NCBI RefSeq assembly: GCF_035609205.1
Contig: NZ_CP141184.1
Coordinates: 4,285,001-4,349,000, forward strand
Direction: 5' to 3'
Origin: Hymenobacter sp. GOD-10R
GTDB taxonomy: Bacteria > Bacteroidota > Bacteroidia > Cytophagales > Hymenobacteraceae
Length of the DNA: 64,000 nt
The position numbers and the translations under genes were made by a program. Below are positions 8,167-16,778 of this stretch, piece after piece (within the stretch, counting starts at the first letter, position 1; each line of letters starts with the position of its first letter). A model generated the notes under the pieces. The model saw nothing but the letters and a program-made list of their open reading frames with translations. It made no database searches and was not told the origin of the DNA.

Positions 8167-9414
8167 CTATTTAGCGACTAGCTTCATGTCGAAGACAGTA
8201 CCGTTGTTCTTACCCGAACCAGCCCGCAGCACCATGTTTTTGTCGGTGATGGAAATAATGCGGTAGTTCAGGTCGGGAGCGTCGGTGATGCCGATGAAGG
8301 AGCCAGTTTTACTCAGAACAAACTGGGCTAGCCCAGTTCCATCGGCCGGGCCGAAGGTGAAGGCGGAGGTAGTAGAACGAGCTGCCTGGCAGCTGCCAGG
8401 GCTACCAGCGACGAAGGTTTCCGCTTTCGCGTCGTATTTATATTCGTTGGCAGCCGAGAAAGTAAACTCGTCGTCGGCCTGGCAAGCAGGCAGCGCGCCC
8501 GCTACACCACCCGGATAATACTGCTTCGGGTCTGCTTCGGTACCAACCGTAATCGTTTGATCTACTTTGTTGTCGAGCACCCACGTTTTCTGGGTGCCGC
8601 CTGTGAGCAGTTGCTTCACCCGCGTTACGGCGTCGAAGGGCACCAGCGTTACTTCCGTTTTGGTGCTGTTAGCCAGCGTGCCGCGCAGACGCAAGATCGT
8701 GTTGCTGGCCTCAATGATGTCGTACGTCTGGCTCGTAACGGCTACACTCTCACCGATGAAAGCGTCAGCAGTACCCAGCACGATCTGACCTAGGCCGCTG
8801 CTGTTTGGCTTATAGACGAACGACGATGAGCCGGCTTTCTCCGATCCGCAGACGTTGTTGGCCGCGTAGGTCATGGTGAACGACGTGCCGCTGAACGTAA
8901 ACTGATCATCGGCCTGGCAAGAAGGCAACGAGTTGGCCGCCGAAGAAGACGTCACGTTGTTGTTGGCATCGAGGCGCTTGATGGCACCCGCCGCCGCCGA
9001 GAACGTCCAGACCCGCGCGGAAGGCGCACTGCCCTGGCAGCCAACTAAGGCCGAGAAGCCCGTGTTGCCGCACGCAGTAGGTATTACCACATCGGTTTGA
9101 GGCGTGGCACTAAAGCCGCCCTTACCCGACGCGTTCAGGCGTACTTTGTACGTGCCGGGCGTGTTATACGTGTGCGTTACGGGTGAGCCCTTGCCAATGG
9201 TGCCGTCGCCAAATTCCCACTGCGTCACAAAAGCGTTCTGACTGTTATCAGTAAAGGTGACGGCGACCGGAAACTGAGTTGAGTTGACGGCGCTGCTGAA
9301 GCTAGGTGCCGGCAGGGTACCTTCCAGCTTGCCGTGGTCTTCTTTTTCGCAGGCAGTAAAGAGCAGCGGACTGGTAAGTAAAACCCAGACCGCTTTAGTC
9401 CATGTATGTTTCAT
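8167..9414 (-). CDS. PKD-domain surface glycan-binding lipoprotein (SusE/SGBP-like)
   Basis: A 415-residue lipoprotein (lipobox FTAC, C22) directly downstream of susD, the usual place for a surface glycan-binding protein. A PKD domain spans about 38-110 and contains the typical WEFGDGT and HTYNTPGTYKV motifs. The remainder is two related modules, about 115-265 and 266-415. Each has a Trp-containing segment (RVWTFS, KTWVLD), then a Cys-containing LP[SA]CQADD[QE]FTFS block, then a GxxQ[IF]VL strand. This is an internal duplication. Polysaccharide binding is inferred from position and the PKD domain; no catalytic motif is visible. Confidence 0.8.
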   Translation of the reverse strand: MKHTWTKAVWVLLTSPLLFTACEKEDHGKLEGTLPAPSFSSAVNSTQFPVAVTFTDNSQNAFVTQWEFGDGTIGKGSPVTHTYNTPGTYKVRLNASGKGGFSATPQTDVVIPTACGNTGFSALVGCQGSAPSARVWTFSAAAGAIKRLDANNNVTSSSAANSLPSCQADDQFTFSGTSFTMTYAANNVCGSEKAGSSSFVYKPNSSGLGQIVLGTADAFIGESVAVTSQTYDIIEASNTILRLRGTLANSTKTEVTLVPFDAVTRVKQLLTGGTQKTWVLDNKVDQTITVGTEADPKQYYPGGVAGALPACQADDEFTFSAANEYKYDAKAETFVAGSPGSCQAARSTTSAFTFGPADGTGLAQFVLSKTGSFIGITDAPDLNYRIISITDKNMVLRAGSGKNNGTVFDMKLVAK

Positions 9415-9449
9415 ACAGATGAAAGCTGAAATCGTCGGAAAAAAGCGGC

Positions 9450-10979
9450 TTAGTAGCCAGGGTTTTGTTTGAGGCCAGGGTTAGCATCTAGCTCAGACTG
9501 CGGGATGGGCAACACCAGGTTGGTTTCGGTGGGCGTGCCCCGCTGAATACCGATACTCCGCAGGTAGTTTGCTTGCGCTGTCATCACGGGTATCAGGCCG
9601 TAAGGCGTTCCATTGTAGCGCTTTAGATCAAACCAACGATCAAACTCGAAGGCTAGCTCATATTTACGCTCCCGCAGAACAGCACCCGTAAAGTCGGAGG
9701 TGCTAGCGGTCAGGTCCTTCGCCGAGGCCGTGTTAATGTCCAGTCCGAAGGCGCGGCGGCGTACTTTGTTGATAGCTTCCAAGCCTTCCGTCGTTGGCCC
9801 CACGGCTTCGGCCAGAATTAGGTACATCTCAGCTAGGCGGAGCACCGGCACGTTCAGCGGCGAATCCCAGATGTTGGTATTCACCTTGCCCACAAACCAC
9901 TTCTTGCAGTTGTAGCCAAACGGCGAGCCAGTAGCCCGCGCCGACTGCTTACCGCCGTCGGGGTACACGTCGCCGGGCACCCACACGGTGGCGGCTTTGC
10001 GCGTATCACCTGCCTCGTAACCCGCCACGAAATCAGGCTCCGGCACGTTGAAACCGTAGCCGCTACCCGGCGTCTGGTTGGCACCACGGGGCCCGAAGAA
10101 CTCGTTCATGGCCGAGCCGACGTTGTTGCGTTCGTATTCGTTGCGACCATTCACGTACTGCACTTCAAAGAGCGACTCCTTACCATTTTGGTTTTCGTTG
10201 GCCACTTTGAAGTTGTCAGCGTAGTTGGCCCACAGCGTTTTGCCCGAGTTATTGATTACCTCGCGGGCACGCTGAGCAGCCTCGGTTTTCTTGCCTTCCG
10301 TGATGTACACCTTGGCCAACAAGCCCGTAGCAGCCCACTTAGTAGCCCTACCTAGGTCGGCGCCGCTGTAGGAAGTAGGCAGGTTGCCAATGGCATCAAT
10401 CAAATCCTGCTCGATTTGCTTGTACACGTCGGCGGCCGGCGTGCGAGGGATGTTCACGGCATCTGGGCTAGCGGGTGGAGTCGTAAACAGCGGCACGTCG
10501 CCGTACACTCGCACGAGGTCGAAGTAGAACTTGGCGCGCAGGAATTGCGCCTCCCCTAGGCACCGCTTCTGAATAGCGGGGTCCATGTTTTGGATGCTCG
10601 GTACTTTCTGCAACACGATGTTGGCCCGCTGAATGCCAATGAAGCAGCCGCCCCACAGGCGCGTAGCCACCGTATTCGTCGTAGGAATGCTGAAGGCTTC
10701 GAGCTGCTTGTACTCAATGGCGTCGTTGCCATCGTCGCCGCCCGAAACGGAGATATCCGCCATGATGTCGAATGCCCACATGGCTAGGTTATACTGGCCT
10801 TCTTTCGTTAGCTCGCTGTACGCGGCTGTCGTGGCCTGAATGGCATCCTGCTGGGTTTGGTAAAAGTTGGCGTCAGTTACTTGGTCGGCGGGAGCTTCTT
10901 CCAAGAACTTCTCATCGCAGCCCGTCAGCAATCCTAGGGAAAGCAGGAAAGCCCCGCACGTAAATTTTGAGATATTCAT
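9450..10979 (-). CDS. SusD/RagB-family starch-binding-like outer-membrane lipoprotein
   Basis: A 509-residue SusD-family lipoprotein that forms the lid of the SusC transporter and binds glycan at the cell surface. The ATG at 10979 begins the signal peptide, with lipobox LLTGC (C21); the frame upstream of it is open but not signal-like. TPR-type helices with the RAKFYFDLVRVYGDVPL segment near 145-165 and the C-terminal RRRAFG...RERKYELAFEFDRWFDLKRY block are diagnostic. The start lies 22 bases after the susC stop, so the two are co-transcribed. Confidence 0.95.
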   Translation of the reverse strand: MNISKFTCGAFLLSLGLLTGCDEKFLEEAPADQVTDANFYQTQQDAIQATTAAYSELTKEGQYNLAMWAFDIMADISVSGGDDGNDAIEYKQLEAFSIPTTNTVATRLWGGCFIGIQRANIVLQKVPSIQNMDPAIQKRCLGEAQFLRAKFYFDLVRVYGDVPLFTTPPASPDAVNIPRTPAADVYKQIEQDLIDAIGNLPTSYSGADLGRATKWAATGLLAKVYITEGKKTEAAQRAREVINNSGKTLWANYADNFKVANENQNGKESLFEVQYVNGRNEYERNNVGSAMNEFFGPRGANQTPGSGYGFNVPEPDFVAGYEAGDTRKAATVWVPGDVYPDGGKQSARATGSPFGYNCKKWFVGKVNTNIWDSPLNVPVLRLAEMYLILAEAVGPTTEGLEAINKVRRRAFGLDINTASAKDLTASTSDFTGAVLRERKYELAFEFDRWFDLKRYNGTPYGLIPVMTAQANYLRSIGIQRGTPTETNLVLPIPQSELDANPGLKQNPGY

Positions 10980-11001
10980 GACAATAGGGTGGGAATTAGA
11001 A

Positions 11002-14000
11002 TTAGAACCCAATGTTCAGGCCGCCCATGAACACGCGCGCTTGCGGATAAATACCTAGGTCAACGCCGCTGGCGCTAACTTCCGGGTCGTACCCGGTGTA
11101 TTTGGTCAGCGTAATCAGGTTCTGAGCCGTGAAGTACACGCGTAGCTGCGTGGCCGAAATCCGGTCCATAATGCTTTTGGGCAGCGTGTAGCCAAACGTT
11201 AGGTTTTTGAGGCGCACGTAAGAGCCATCTTCAATGAAGTGGGTTGATACCCGCAGGTTGTTGTTGGGGTCACCGTTGATGGCGCGGGGCACATCATTGC
11301 TGGTGCCGGGGCCCGTCCAGCGGTTCAGGATGCGGGTGGTACCGTTGGTGGTGCTGTACAAGGCACTCTCCGTGATATAGCGGTTGAGGTTGTACACATC
11401 ATTGCCCTGCACGCCCTGAATGAAGAAGCTCAGATCGAAGCCTTTATACGCCAGATTGTTGGTGAGACCAAACGTCAGGTTTGGGTTTGGATTACCAATA
11501 AACTTCCGGTCGGCATCCGTAATAACGCCGTCACCATTCAGGTCGCGGAATTTAATGTCGCCAGGTGCCGTGCCGTTGGTCTGGTAGAACTTGTCGTTCT
11601 TCGGGTTACCCACATTGGCGCCGGCATTCAGCGTGTTGAGTTCCTCCTGTGTCTGAATCAAGCCATCGGCTACGTAGCCGTAGAAGGAGCCAAATGCTTG
11701 GTTCACATCATAACGCACGATGGTGCCGCTCAAAGAGCCTAGGCCATTATAGGGTACCCCTACCCCTAGCTTCTCCAGGCGCGTCTTGTAAGCCGAGATG
11801 TTGAAGGTAGTAGTCCACGTTAGGCCTTGGTCGGTACCCGCGAAGTTGTGGGAGGTCAGCCCCACGTCGATACCACGGTTGTAAGCGGAGGCCGCGTTGC
11901 GGTTCACCGATTCGTACGTGCCCGACACCAAAGACGGCGGCACTGGCGCAATCAGATTCGGCGAGTTCCGGTTGTAGAGGTCGATGCTGGCTTCAAAGCG
12001 GTTGTCCAAGAAACCTAGGTCGATGCCGACGTTAGCCTGATCATTGTATTCCCAACGCAGATCGGGGTTCCGCAGACGAGTTGGCGCTCCACCGGTGTTG
12101 ATGGCACCATCTGCACCAAGCGGGTAGGTAATGCCAAAGTTGATGGAAGACAGGTAGGCGTAACGACCGGCGTTCAGCTCATTACCAACTCGCCCGTAGC
12201 CAACGCGCAGCTTCAGGTTGCTGATGGTGCTGTTGCCCTTCAAGAAGTCCTCTTCCGAAATGCGCCAGCCCGCGGATGCACCGGGGAAGAAACCAAACTT
12301 CTCGCCGACTTGAAAGCGGGAAGAGCCATCGTAACGAACGGTAGCTTGGAAAATGTACTTGCCCCCAAACTCGTAGTTCAAGCGACCAAAGTAGCTAGCC
12401 AGGCGCCGAGGTGGGTCAAGGGTGCCCGCATTGTTCAACAGCGTGTTAATTGGACCAGCATTGATTACCTGCAAGTCGTTGCGCAAGTACTGCGAACGAT
12501 ACGCCTCCACGTTGCTGAAAGAGAACTGCTGTGCCGACTGACCCAACAGCAGGGTTACTTGGTGCTTATCAGCGAACAAACGGTCGAGAGTCGCCGTGTT
12601 TTCAATCAGGTAGCTAGGCGCGTACCGCGAGGTAGCCGTAGCGCCAGCCGTGATGTAGCGCTGGGTGTAGCCTGTTAGCTCAGGGCCGCGGGGTGCGAAG
12701 CTATTGAAGTTTTCAAAGATAAAGTCAGCACCCACGTTCGTGCGGAAGCGCAGTCCTTTTACGGGCTCTAGCTCGGCGAAAAAGGTTGTGAGCGCCCGGT
12801 TACGGGTGAATCGCTGATTGACCCGCTGCGAGGTAGCCAGCGGATTTTCCTCCGTGAAGTTGTCGTTTGCGCTATTGGGCTGGTACCAGTAGCCATCGGG
12901 ACGGTACGGCTGCACAGTCGGGGGCATGCGCAACAGCTGTTGCACGGCGCCATATTCGTTGTTGCCGCCGTTACCGCCGCCGTTGCTCGACACTTGACGG
13001 TCGCTCAGGTGGGTCAGGGAGATGTTGTTACCTAGCTTCAGGATTTTACCAATCTGTACATCCCCATTCGCGCGCAGCGTAAAGCGCTCGAAGTTAGAAC
13101 CTAGGATGATACCGTCCTGCTGGAAGTACGTGCCTGATAGTGCATAACGGGCTTTCTCGCTGCCGCCTGTAGTCGACACCGAATAGTTCTGAATCTTGGC
13201 CCGACGGAATAGCAAGTCCTGCCAATCAGTTCCTTTGCCCAGCGAGGCAGGGTCGCGCAGCTTGTCAAGAGCAATAGGCTTACCAGCTGCCAAGAGCGAC
13301 TCATTGTTGATGGTCGCGTACTCTTGGGCGTTGAGCAAATTCAGCTTGCGCGCTACGACCTGCACACCACGGTAGGCATCCAGATTGAAGGTGGTACGAC
13401 CAGCTTTGCCCCGTTTCGTGGTAATAATAACTACCCCGTTAGCAGCGCGAACCCCGTAGATGGCCGTAGCAGAAGCATCCTTCAGCACGTCAATCGTTTC
13501 GATGTCGTTGGGGCTGATGGCGTTAATCTGACTATCAGAACCGTCCGGCAGCGGAAAGCCGTCCAACACGTACAGTGGGGAGTTGTTACCAGCCGAGGTT
13601 ATACCGCGGATACGCACCGAAGTACCAGCTGCTCCGCCAGGAGCGCCACCATTGGAGGTAATAGTTACACCAGAAACTTTACCTTGAATGGCTTGCGTAG
13701 CATCAGCTACCGGCTGACGCACTAACTCCGCTCCGTTGACGGATGAAATAGCACCCGTTACGCTGCCACGTTCCTGCGTGCCGTATCCCACTACTACGAT
13801 TTCGCTCAAGGCTTGGCGGTCTTCGACCAAGCTGATGACGAGGCTGGTAGTAGCGCCGCTTAAAGGCACTTCTTTCTTGATGAAGCCAACCGAACTGACT
13901 ACGAGTGTGCTGCCTTCTGGTACGTTCAACGAGAACGAACCATCGGCCCCAGTGGAAGTACCTAGGGTAGTACCTTTCACGACAACAGTTACGCCGGGCA

Positions 14001-14193
14001 ATCCGGTACCGTTCGCCTGCGTAACCCGACCCGACACAGGGACGTCGGCGCGGTGATCTCCAACGAGCAAGTTGAACGGCCCGTTGGGTATCCTAGGTGT
14101 TGCAAGGGCGGGCCAAGCGACTGCTGGCCCGCCTAAAGCGGCTAGCATCACTACTCGCCGCCAAAGAGAATGTTTGTAAGCGTTTGAGCTCAT
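11002..14193 (-). CDS. SusC/RagA-family TonB-dependent outer-membrane transporter
   Basis: A 1063-residue TonB-dependent receptor that imports glycan oligosaccharides across the outer membrane. From the ATG at 14193: signal peptide (about 1-33), carboxypeptidase-regulatory-like domain (about 45-130, PVSGRVTQANGTGLPGVTV), plug with the EIVVVGYGTQERGSVTGAISSV segment, then a 22-stranded barrel ending in an aromatic C-terminus. It lacks an STN domain, so control is not through an anti-sigma factor, unlike the second SusC at 61689. It heads the operon. The predicted leader is about 280 nt and contains the palindromes at 14297-14322. A TTG codon 73 codons upstream is not a credible start. Confidence 0.96.
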   Translation of the reverse strand: MSSNAYKHSLWRRVVMLAALGGPAVAWPALATPRIPNGPFNLLVGDHRADVPVSGRVTQANGTGLPGVTVVVKGTTLGTSTGADGSFSLNVPEGSTLVVSSVGFIKKEVPLSGATTSLVISLVEDRQALSEIVVVGYGTQERGSVTGAISSVNGAELVRQPVADATQAIQGKVSGVTITSNGGAPGGAAGTSVRIRGITSAGNNSPLYVLDGFPLPDGSDSQINAISPNDIETIDVLKDASATAIYGVRAANGVVIITTKRGKAGRTTFNLDAYRGVQVVARKLNLLNAQEYATINNESLLAAGKPIALDKLRDPASLGKGTDWQDLLFRRAKIQNYSVSTTGGSEKARYALSGTYFQQDGIILGSNFERFTLRANGDVQIGKILKLGNNISLTHLSDRQVSSNGGGNGGNNEYGAVQQLLRMPPTVQPYRPDGYWYQPNSANDNFTEENPLATSQRVNQRFTRNRALTTFFAELEPVKGLRFRTNVGADFIFENFNSFAPRGPELTGYTQRYITAGATATSRYAPSYLIENTATLDRLFADKHQVTLLLGQSAQQFSFSNVEAYRSQYLRNDLQVINAGPINTLLNNAGTLDPPRRLASYFGRLNYEFGGKYIFQATVRYDGSSRFQVGEKFGFFPGASAGWRISEEDFLKGNSTISNLKLRVGYGRVGNELNAGRYAYLSSINFGITYPLGADGAINTGGAPTRLRNPDLRWEYNDQANVGIDLGFLDNRFEASIDLYNRNSPNLIAPVPPSLVSGTYESVNRNAASAYNRGIDVGLTSHNFAGTDQGLTWTTTFNISAYKTRLEKLGVGVPYNGLGSLSGTIVRYDVNQAFGSFYGYVADGLIQTQEELNTLNAGANVGNPKNDKFYQTNGTAPGDIKFRDLNGDGVITDADRKFIGNPNPNLTFGLTNNLAYKGFDLSFFIQGVQGNDVYNLNRYITESALYSTTNGTTRILNRWTGPGTSNDVPRAINGDPNNNLRVSTHFIEDGSYVRLKNLTFGYTLPKSIMDRISATQLRVYFTAQNLITLTKYTGYDPEVSASGVDLGIYPQARVFMGGLNIGF

Positions 14194-14296
14194 AGAACAA
14201 GGTTTGTGGGAATGGTTATAGGGGTGGTGAGGGTAATTGAAAGAAGAATATTGAAAGCAGTAGATGCTGAAAACATCTAGTATGCAAGCAGATAAT

Positions 14297-14322
14297 CGTT
14301 TCCGGGAACGTTTCCGGAAACG
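14297..14322. promoter_or_regulatory. Overlapping palindromes in the susC leader (possible LacI-type operator)
   Basis: CGTTTCCGGGAACG (14297-14310) and the perfect palindrome CGTTTCCGGAAACG (14309-14322) share a CG. Read centrally, GGGAACGTTTCC has the CG-centred symmetry of LacI-family operators. A related sequence, GAAAACGTTTCC, occurs at 14714-14725. The site lies about 150 bp downstream of the predicted transcription start. No LacI-family gene is in the window. RNA structure is an alternative reading. Confidence 0.45.
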
Positions 14323-14477
14323 AAAAAGACTAGCAGTCCAATCCGTGTTATAAAAGCAGTAAGTAGAAAGGGTGGAAAAAGCAGGCGTTGCAAGCAGCTT
14401 GATAATGTGCAATACCTTGCACTATTATCACCTGGCTTATTCTAATAGTAAGGGGTGGCTCATCAAGAATAACAAGC

Positions 14478-14509
14478 CAAATATATCAGATCTTGTTCAG
14501 CAAATGCAA
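14478..14509 (-). promoter_or_regulatory. Predicted promoter of the susC operon
   Basis: On the minus strand TTG (14509-14507), 21 bp, then TATATTTG (14485-14478), a perfect TAnnTTTG box. The same arrangement occurs at 19338-19307 upstream of GH5. Transcription would start near 14471. Confidence 0.6.
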
Positions 14510-14569
14510 GTGCTAAAATCCACTTGTATGCTCTTAAAATGCACTTTTCGTGATAACAAACAATTAATC

Positions 14570-14588
14570 TATACACTTACTACACACG
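14570..14588 (-). promoter_or_regulatory. Beta-glucan locus regulatory site, upstream of susC
   Basis: On the coding strand this is CGTGTGTAGTAAGTGTATA, identical over all 19 bases to the site at 19399-19417. Half sites GTGTGTA and GTGTATA lie 11 bp apart. The distance to the TATATTTG box is 84 bp at both loci. Flanking sequence is not conserved, so the identity is unlikely to be residual duplication. Confidence 0.65.
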
Positions 14589-14710
14589 TAAAAACGGTTT
14601 ATTATCGCTAGGCGTAACTTAAGTGCACATGGATGCACAACAATTATTCGGCTAAACAACAACTGGAAAATCTACAACAACCTTCTTCCTACTTCATATT
14701 TCCTTCATTT

Positions 14711-14727
14711 TCCGAAAACGTTTCCGA
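14711..14727. promoter_or_regulatory. Second possible LacI-type operator
   Basis: TCCGAAAACGTTTCCGA is an imperfect palindrome centred on AACGTT, similar to the site at 14297-14322. It is followed by the 12-base palindrome TAGCTTAAGCTA. It lies between the 7TM gene stop and the susC promoter. Confidence 0.3.
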
Positions 14728-14736
14728 TAGCTTAAG

Positions 14737-16746
14737 CTAGCTCAAACTATCAGAGCGGTCTTGCTTTTCCATCTGCTCCTCAGCATGATCATCATTGGCA
14801 TCCAATAAGATATGAGTCCAGCTTTCATTTGCCTCGTAATCGACAGCTTGCTCGCGACGTCGTATAGCTTCTAGCACCTTCTGGCTGAAGCTCCAGCAGG
14901 TACCTTGGCGTAGATCAAGCACTCGGGATAGCTCCTGGGAAGAATAGTTGCCATTATGCGTGTACAACAGGAACACGGCATAAAAAGCCTTCACTGTCGA
15001 AAACTTACACTTCTGTAGTAAGGTGTAAGCCGTAGCCGATTCAACGTAGCGGCAACGGGTGCAACGTCGGGAATGAGGCTCACGTCCATCGCAATACTTT
15101 TCATGTCCACAGCGGCGGCACTGGTAGCCATTGACCCATTTCAACTCTGCTAAGTAGCGCAAACAAGCATCCTTGTCTGGATAGATCTGGCTGAATTCAC
15201 CAAAGTCTACTTCCTTCGACAAAACCCTAGCTTCCTGTGCTTGCTGCAAATCATGGCGCAAATCAGTGTTAAGCTTCTCAATAGCAGCAGATTGCAAGGC
15301 TAGCAGGCCATTAGCATGTAACAGTTCGCGGTTCTGAGCAGCAATGGTTTCGCTCTGCTGCCGTAACTCCTCGGTACGCCGAGTTACCAAGGCCTCTAAC
15401 TCTGTATTTAGCTGATCCTTCAGTTCTTGATTTTGGCGAAGCTGTTCTACTAGCAAGTCTTGCGTTTGGTGCTTTTTCCGTAACTGCTTGACCAACTTTC
15501 CCTGCGCGCGGATGGTCGCATCTTTGATGGCTTTGATCTTCTCGCCGAGTGCGTAGGAAAGCACCACTACCTCAATCACAAAGGCTGCATTCATACTGTA
15601 TACAGTAGCCGTATTGGTAAAGGTATTGATACCTAACTTGCGCAAAATCATAAAGCACACACTAATAGCGACCAAGGCGTGTGCTAGCAGAAAGAAGCGA
15701 GCTGGTCGGAACCCACCGCGCCACACCAAAAAGGCCAAGCAATAAAGTATGCCGTAGGGAATCAGGTAAAACCAGAATCCCCATCCGGAGTGAAGCCACA
15801 GCGTATCGAGTAAGAGCAGACTAATACTGATCAGGACTACACGCCGCACCCAAGGATCATAATCAGGTAGGCGTTGCGGAGCATCGAGAAACTGCCGGGC
15901 GTAGTAGCTGAATGTGAATAGCAGCAGAATGGGCGACAGCGCAATAACCAGCTGATTCATAGCTGGGAAGTCTGGCCATAGGTATTGAAAACCTAGCCCA
16001 TCTTCTGACAGAAAAACTAGGCTACAACTGAGCACATACAGCACGTAGCGCAAATAGGTCTGTTCGCCGATAAATAGGTAGAGACACAAATTGTACACTA
16101 CCATGATCAGCAACACTCCATAGAAAGCACCAAGCAGAACATATTCCGTTTGAAAGTGGACGGCTAGTGGCTGCTCTGTGCGAAGGCGGCTCACAAAACT
16201 CGTCTTGGAGTTGGATTCGAGGCGGATATAATAAGTACGAGTTTGGTTTTCCTCAAGTGGCAGACGAAATAGGAAGTTTTTATAGGGAAACTTCCGGGAG
16301 CTCAACCGGTAATCAGCACCAGTGTGCACCGCTCCCTGCTCCGATTTGGTAAATGGATAAAAGGTGATGTCGCTAAGGTGAGAATCTAGTAATTCCAAGT
16401 ACCAATGCTGCATCAATGAACCTTTTGCCTGCACAACAAGACGTAACCAGTATGCTGCGCCTGGCTCCTCCATCGTTGTAGGTACCTGGTCGCCGCGCCG
16501 AAAGTGCTCTGCCTGAGCAGGCTGCTGGACATCAGCTAGGGTGAGTTGCCCCGAGGGGTCAGCCAAAACACTGTATAAAGCTGGTTCAACGAATAGCTCG
16601 TCTAGGCCGGCTCGCACTTTCAACGTGTCAGCTGGGCGCGATGCGGCAGGACTCTCCAACCCAACCAGTAATAATAAGAGAGTTATGACCAGCCTATTGT
16701 TCCAAACACGCGAGAACACACCTGAATAGTACAGAGTCGATTTCAT
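14737..16746 (-). CDS. 7TMR-DISM sensor fused to an IS1595-transposase-type zinc ribbon and helical DNA-binding region
   Basis: A 669-residue membrane protein, from the ATG at 16746 (a TTG six codons upstream is possible). In order: signal/TM (about 15-35); 7TMR-DISMED2-like extracellular jelly roll (about 50-190); seven TM helices (about 200-405); long coiled coil (about 405-505); then, at about 515-630, the N-terminal region of IS1595-family transposases. That region shows YPDKDACLRYLAELKW, a zinc ribbon (C543, C546, C562, C565), and a helical stretch with SSQELSRVLDLRQGTCW. The DDE catalytic domain is absent, as are histidine kinase, GGDEF and AraC/LuxR outputs. It lies 32 bp after the GH5 stop and is probably in the same operon. 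A membrane-bound, sugar-responsive regulator is inferred. Co-option of the transposase DNA-binding part is strongly suggested by the motif order. Confidence 0.85.
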   Translation of the reverse strand: MKSTLYYSGVFSRVWNNRLVITLLLLLVGLESPAASRPADTLKVRAGLDELFVEPALYSVLADPSGQLTLADVQQPAQAEHFRRGDQVPTTMEEPGAAYWLRLVVQAKGSLMQHWYLELLDSHLSDITFYPFTKSEQGAVHTGADYRLSSRKFPYKNFLFRLPLEENQTRTYYIRLESNSKTSFVSRLRTEQPLAVHFQTEYVLLGAFYGVLLIMVVYNLCLYLFIGEQTYLRYVLYVLSCSLVFLSEDGLGFQYLWPDFPAMNQLVIALSPILLLFTFSYYARQFLDAPQRLPDYDPWVRRVVLISISLLLLDTLWLHSGWGFWFYLIPYGILYCLAFLVWRGGFRPARFFLLAHALVAISVCFMILRKLGINTFTNTATVYSMNAAFVIEVVVLSYALGEKIKAIKDATIRAQGKLVKQLRKKHQTQDLLVEQLRQNQELKDQLNTELEALVTRRTEELRQQSETIAAQNRELLHANGLLALQSAAIEKLNTDLRHDLQQAQEARVLSKEVDFGEFSQIYPDKDACLRYLAELKWVNGYQCRRCGHEKYCDGREPHSRRCTRCRYVESATAYTLLQKCKFSTVKAFYAVFLLYTHNGNYSSQELSRVLDLRQGTCWSFSQKVLEAIRRREQAVDYEANESWTHILLDANDDHAEEQMEKQDRSDSLS

Positions 16747-16778
16747 AGTACTTCTAAGGTACAAAAATCTGGCGCAGT

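Noticed and set aside
14737..16746. A true IS1595 insertion sequence
   Set aside because: The DDE catalytic domain, terminal inverted repeats and target duplications are not visible, and the zinc-ribbon part is in frame with a complete receptor.
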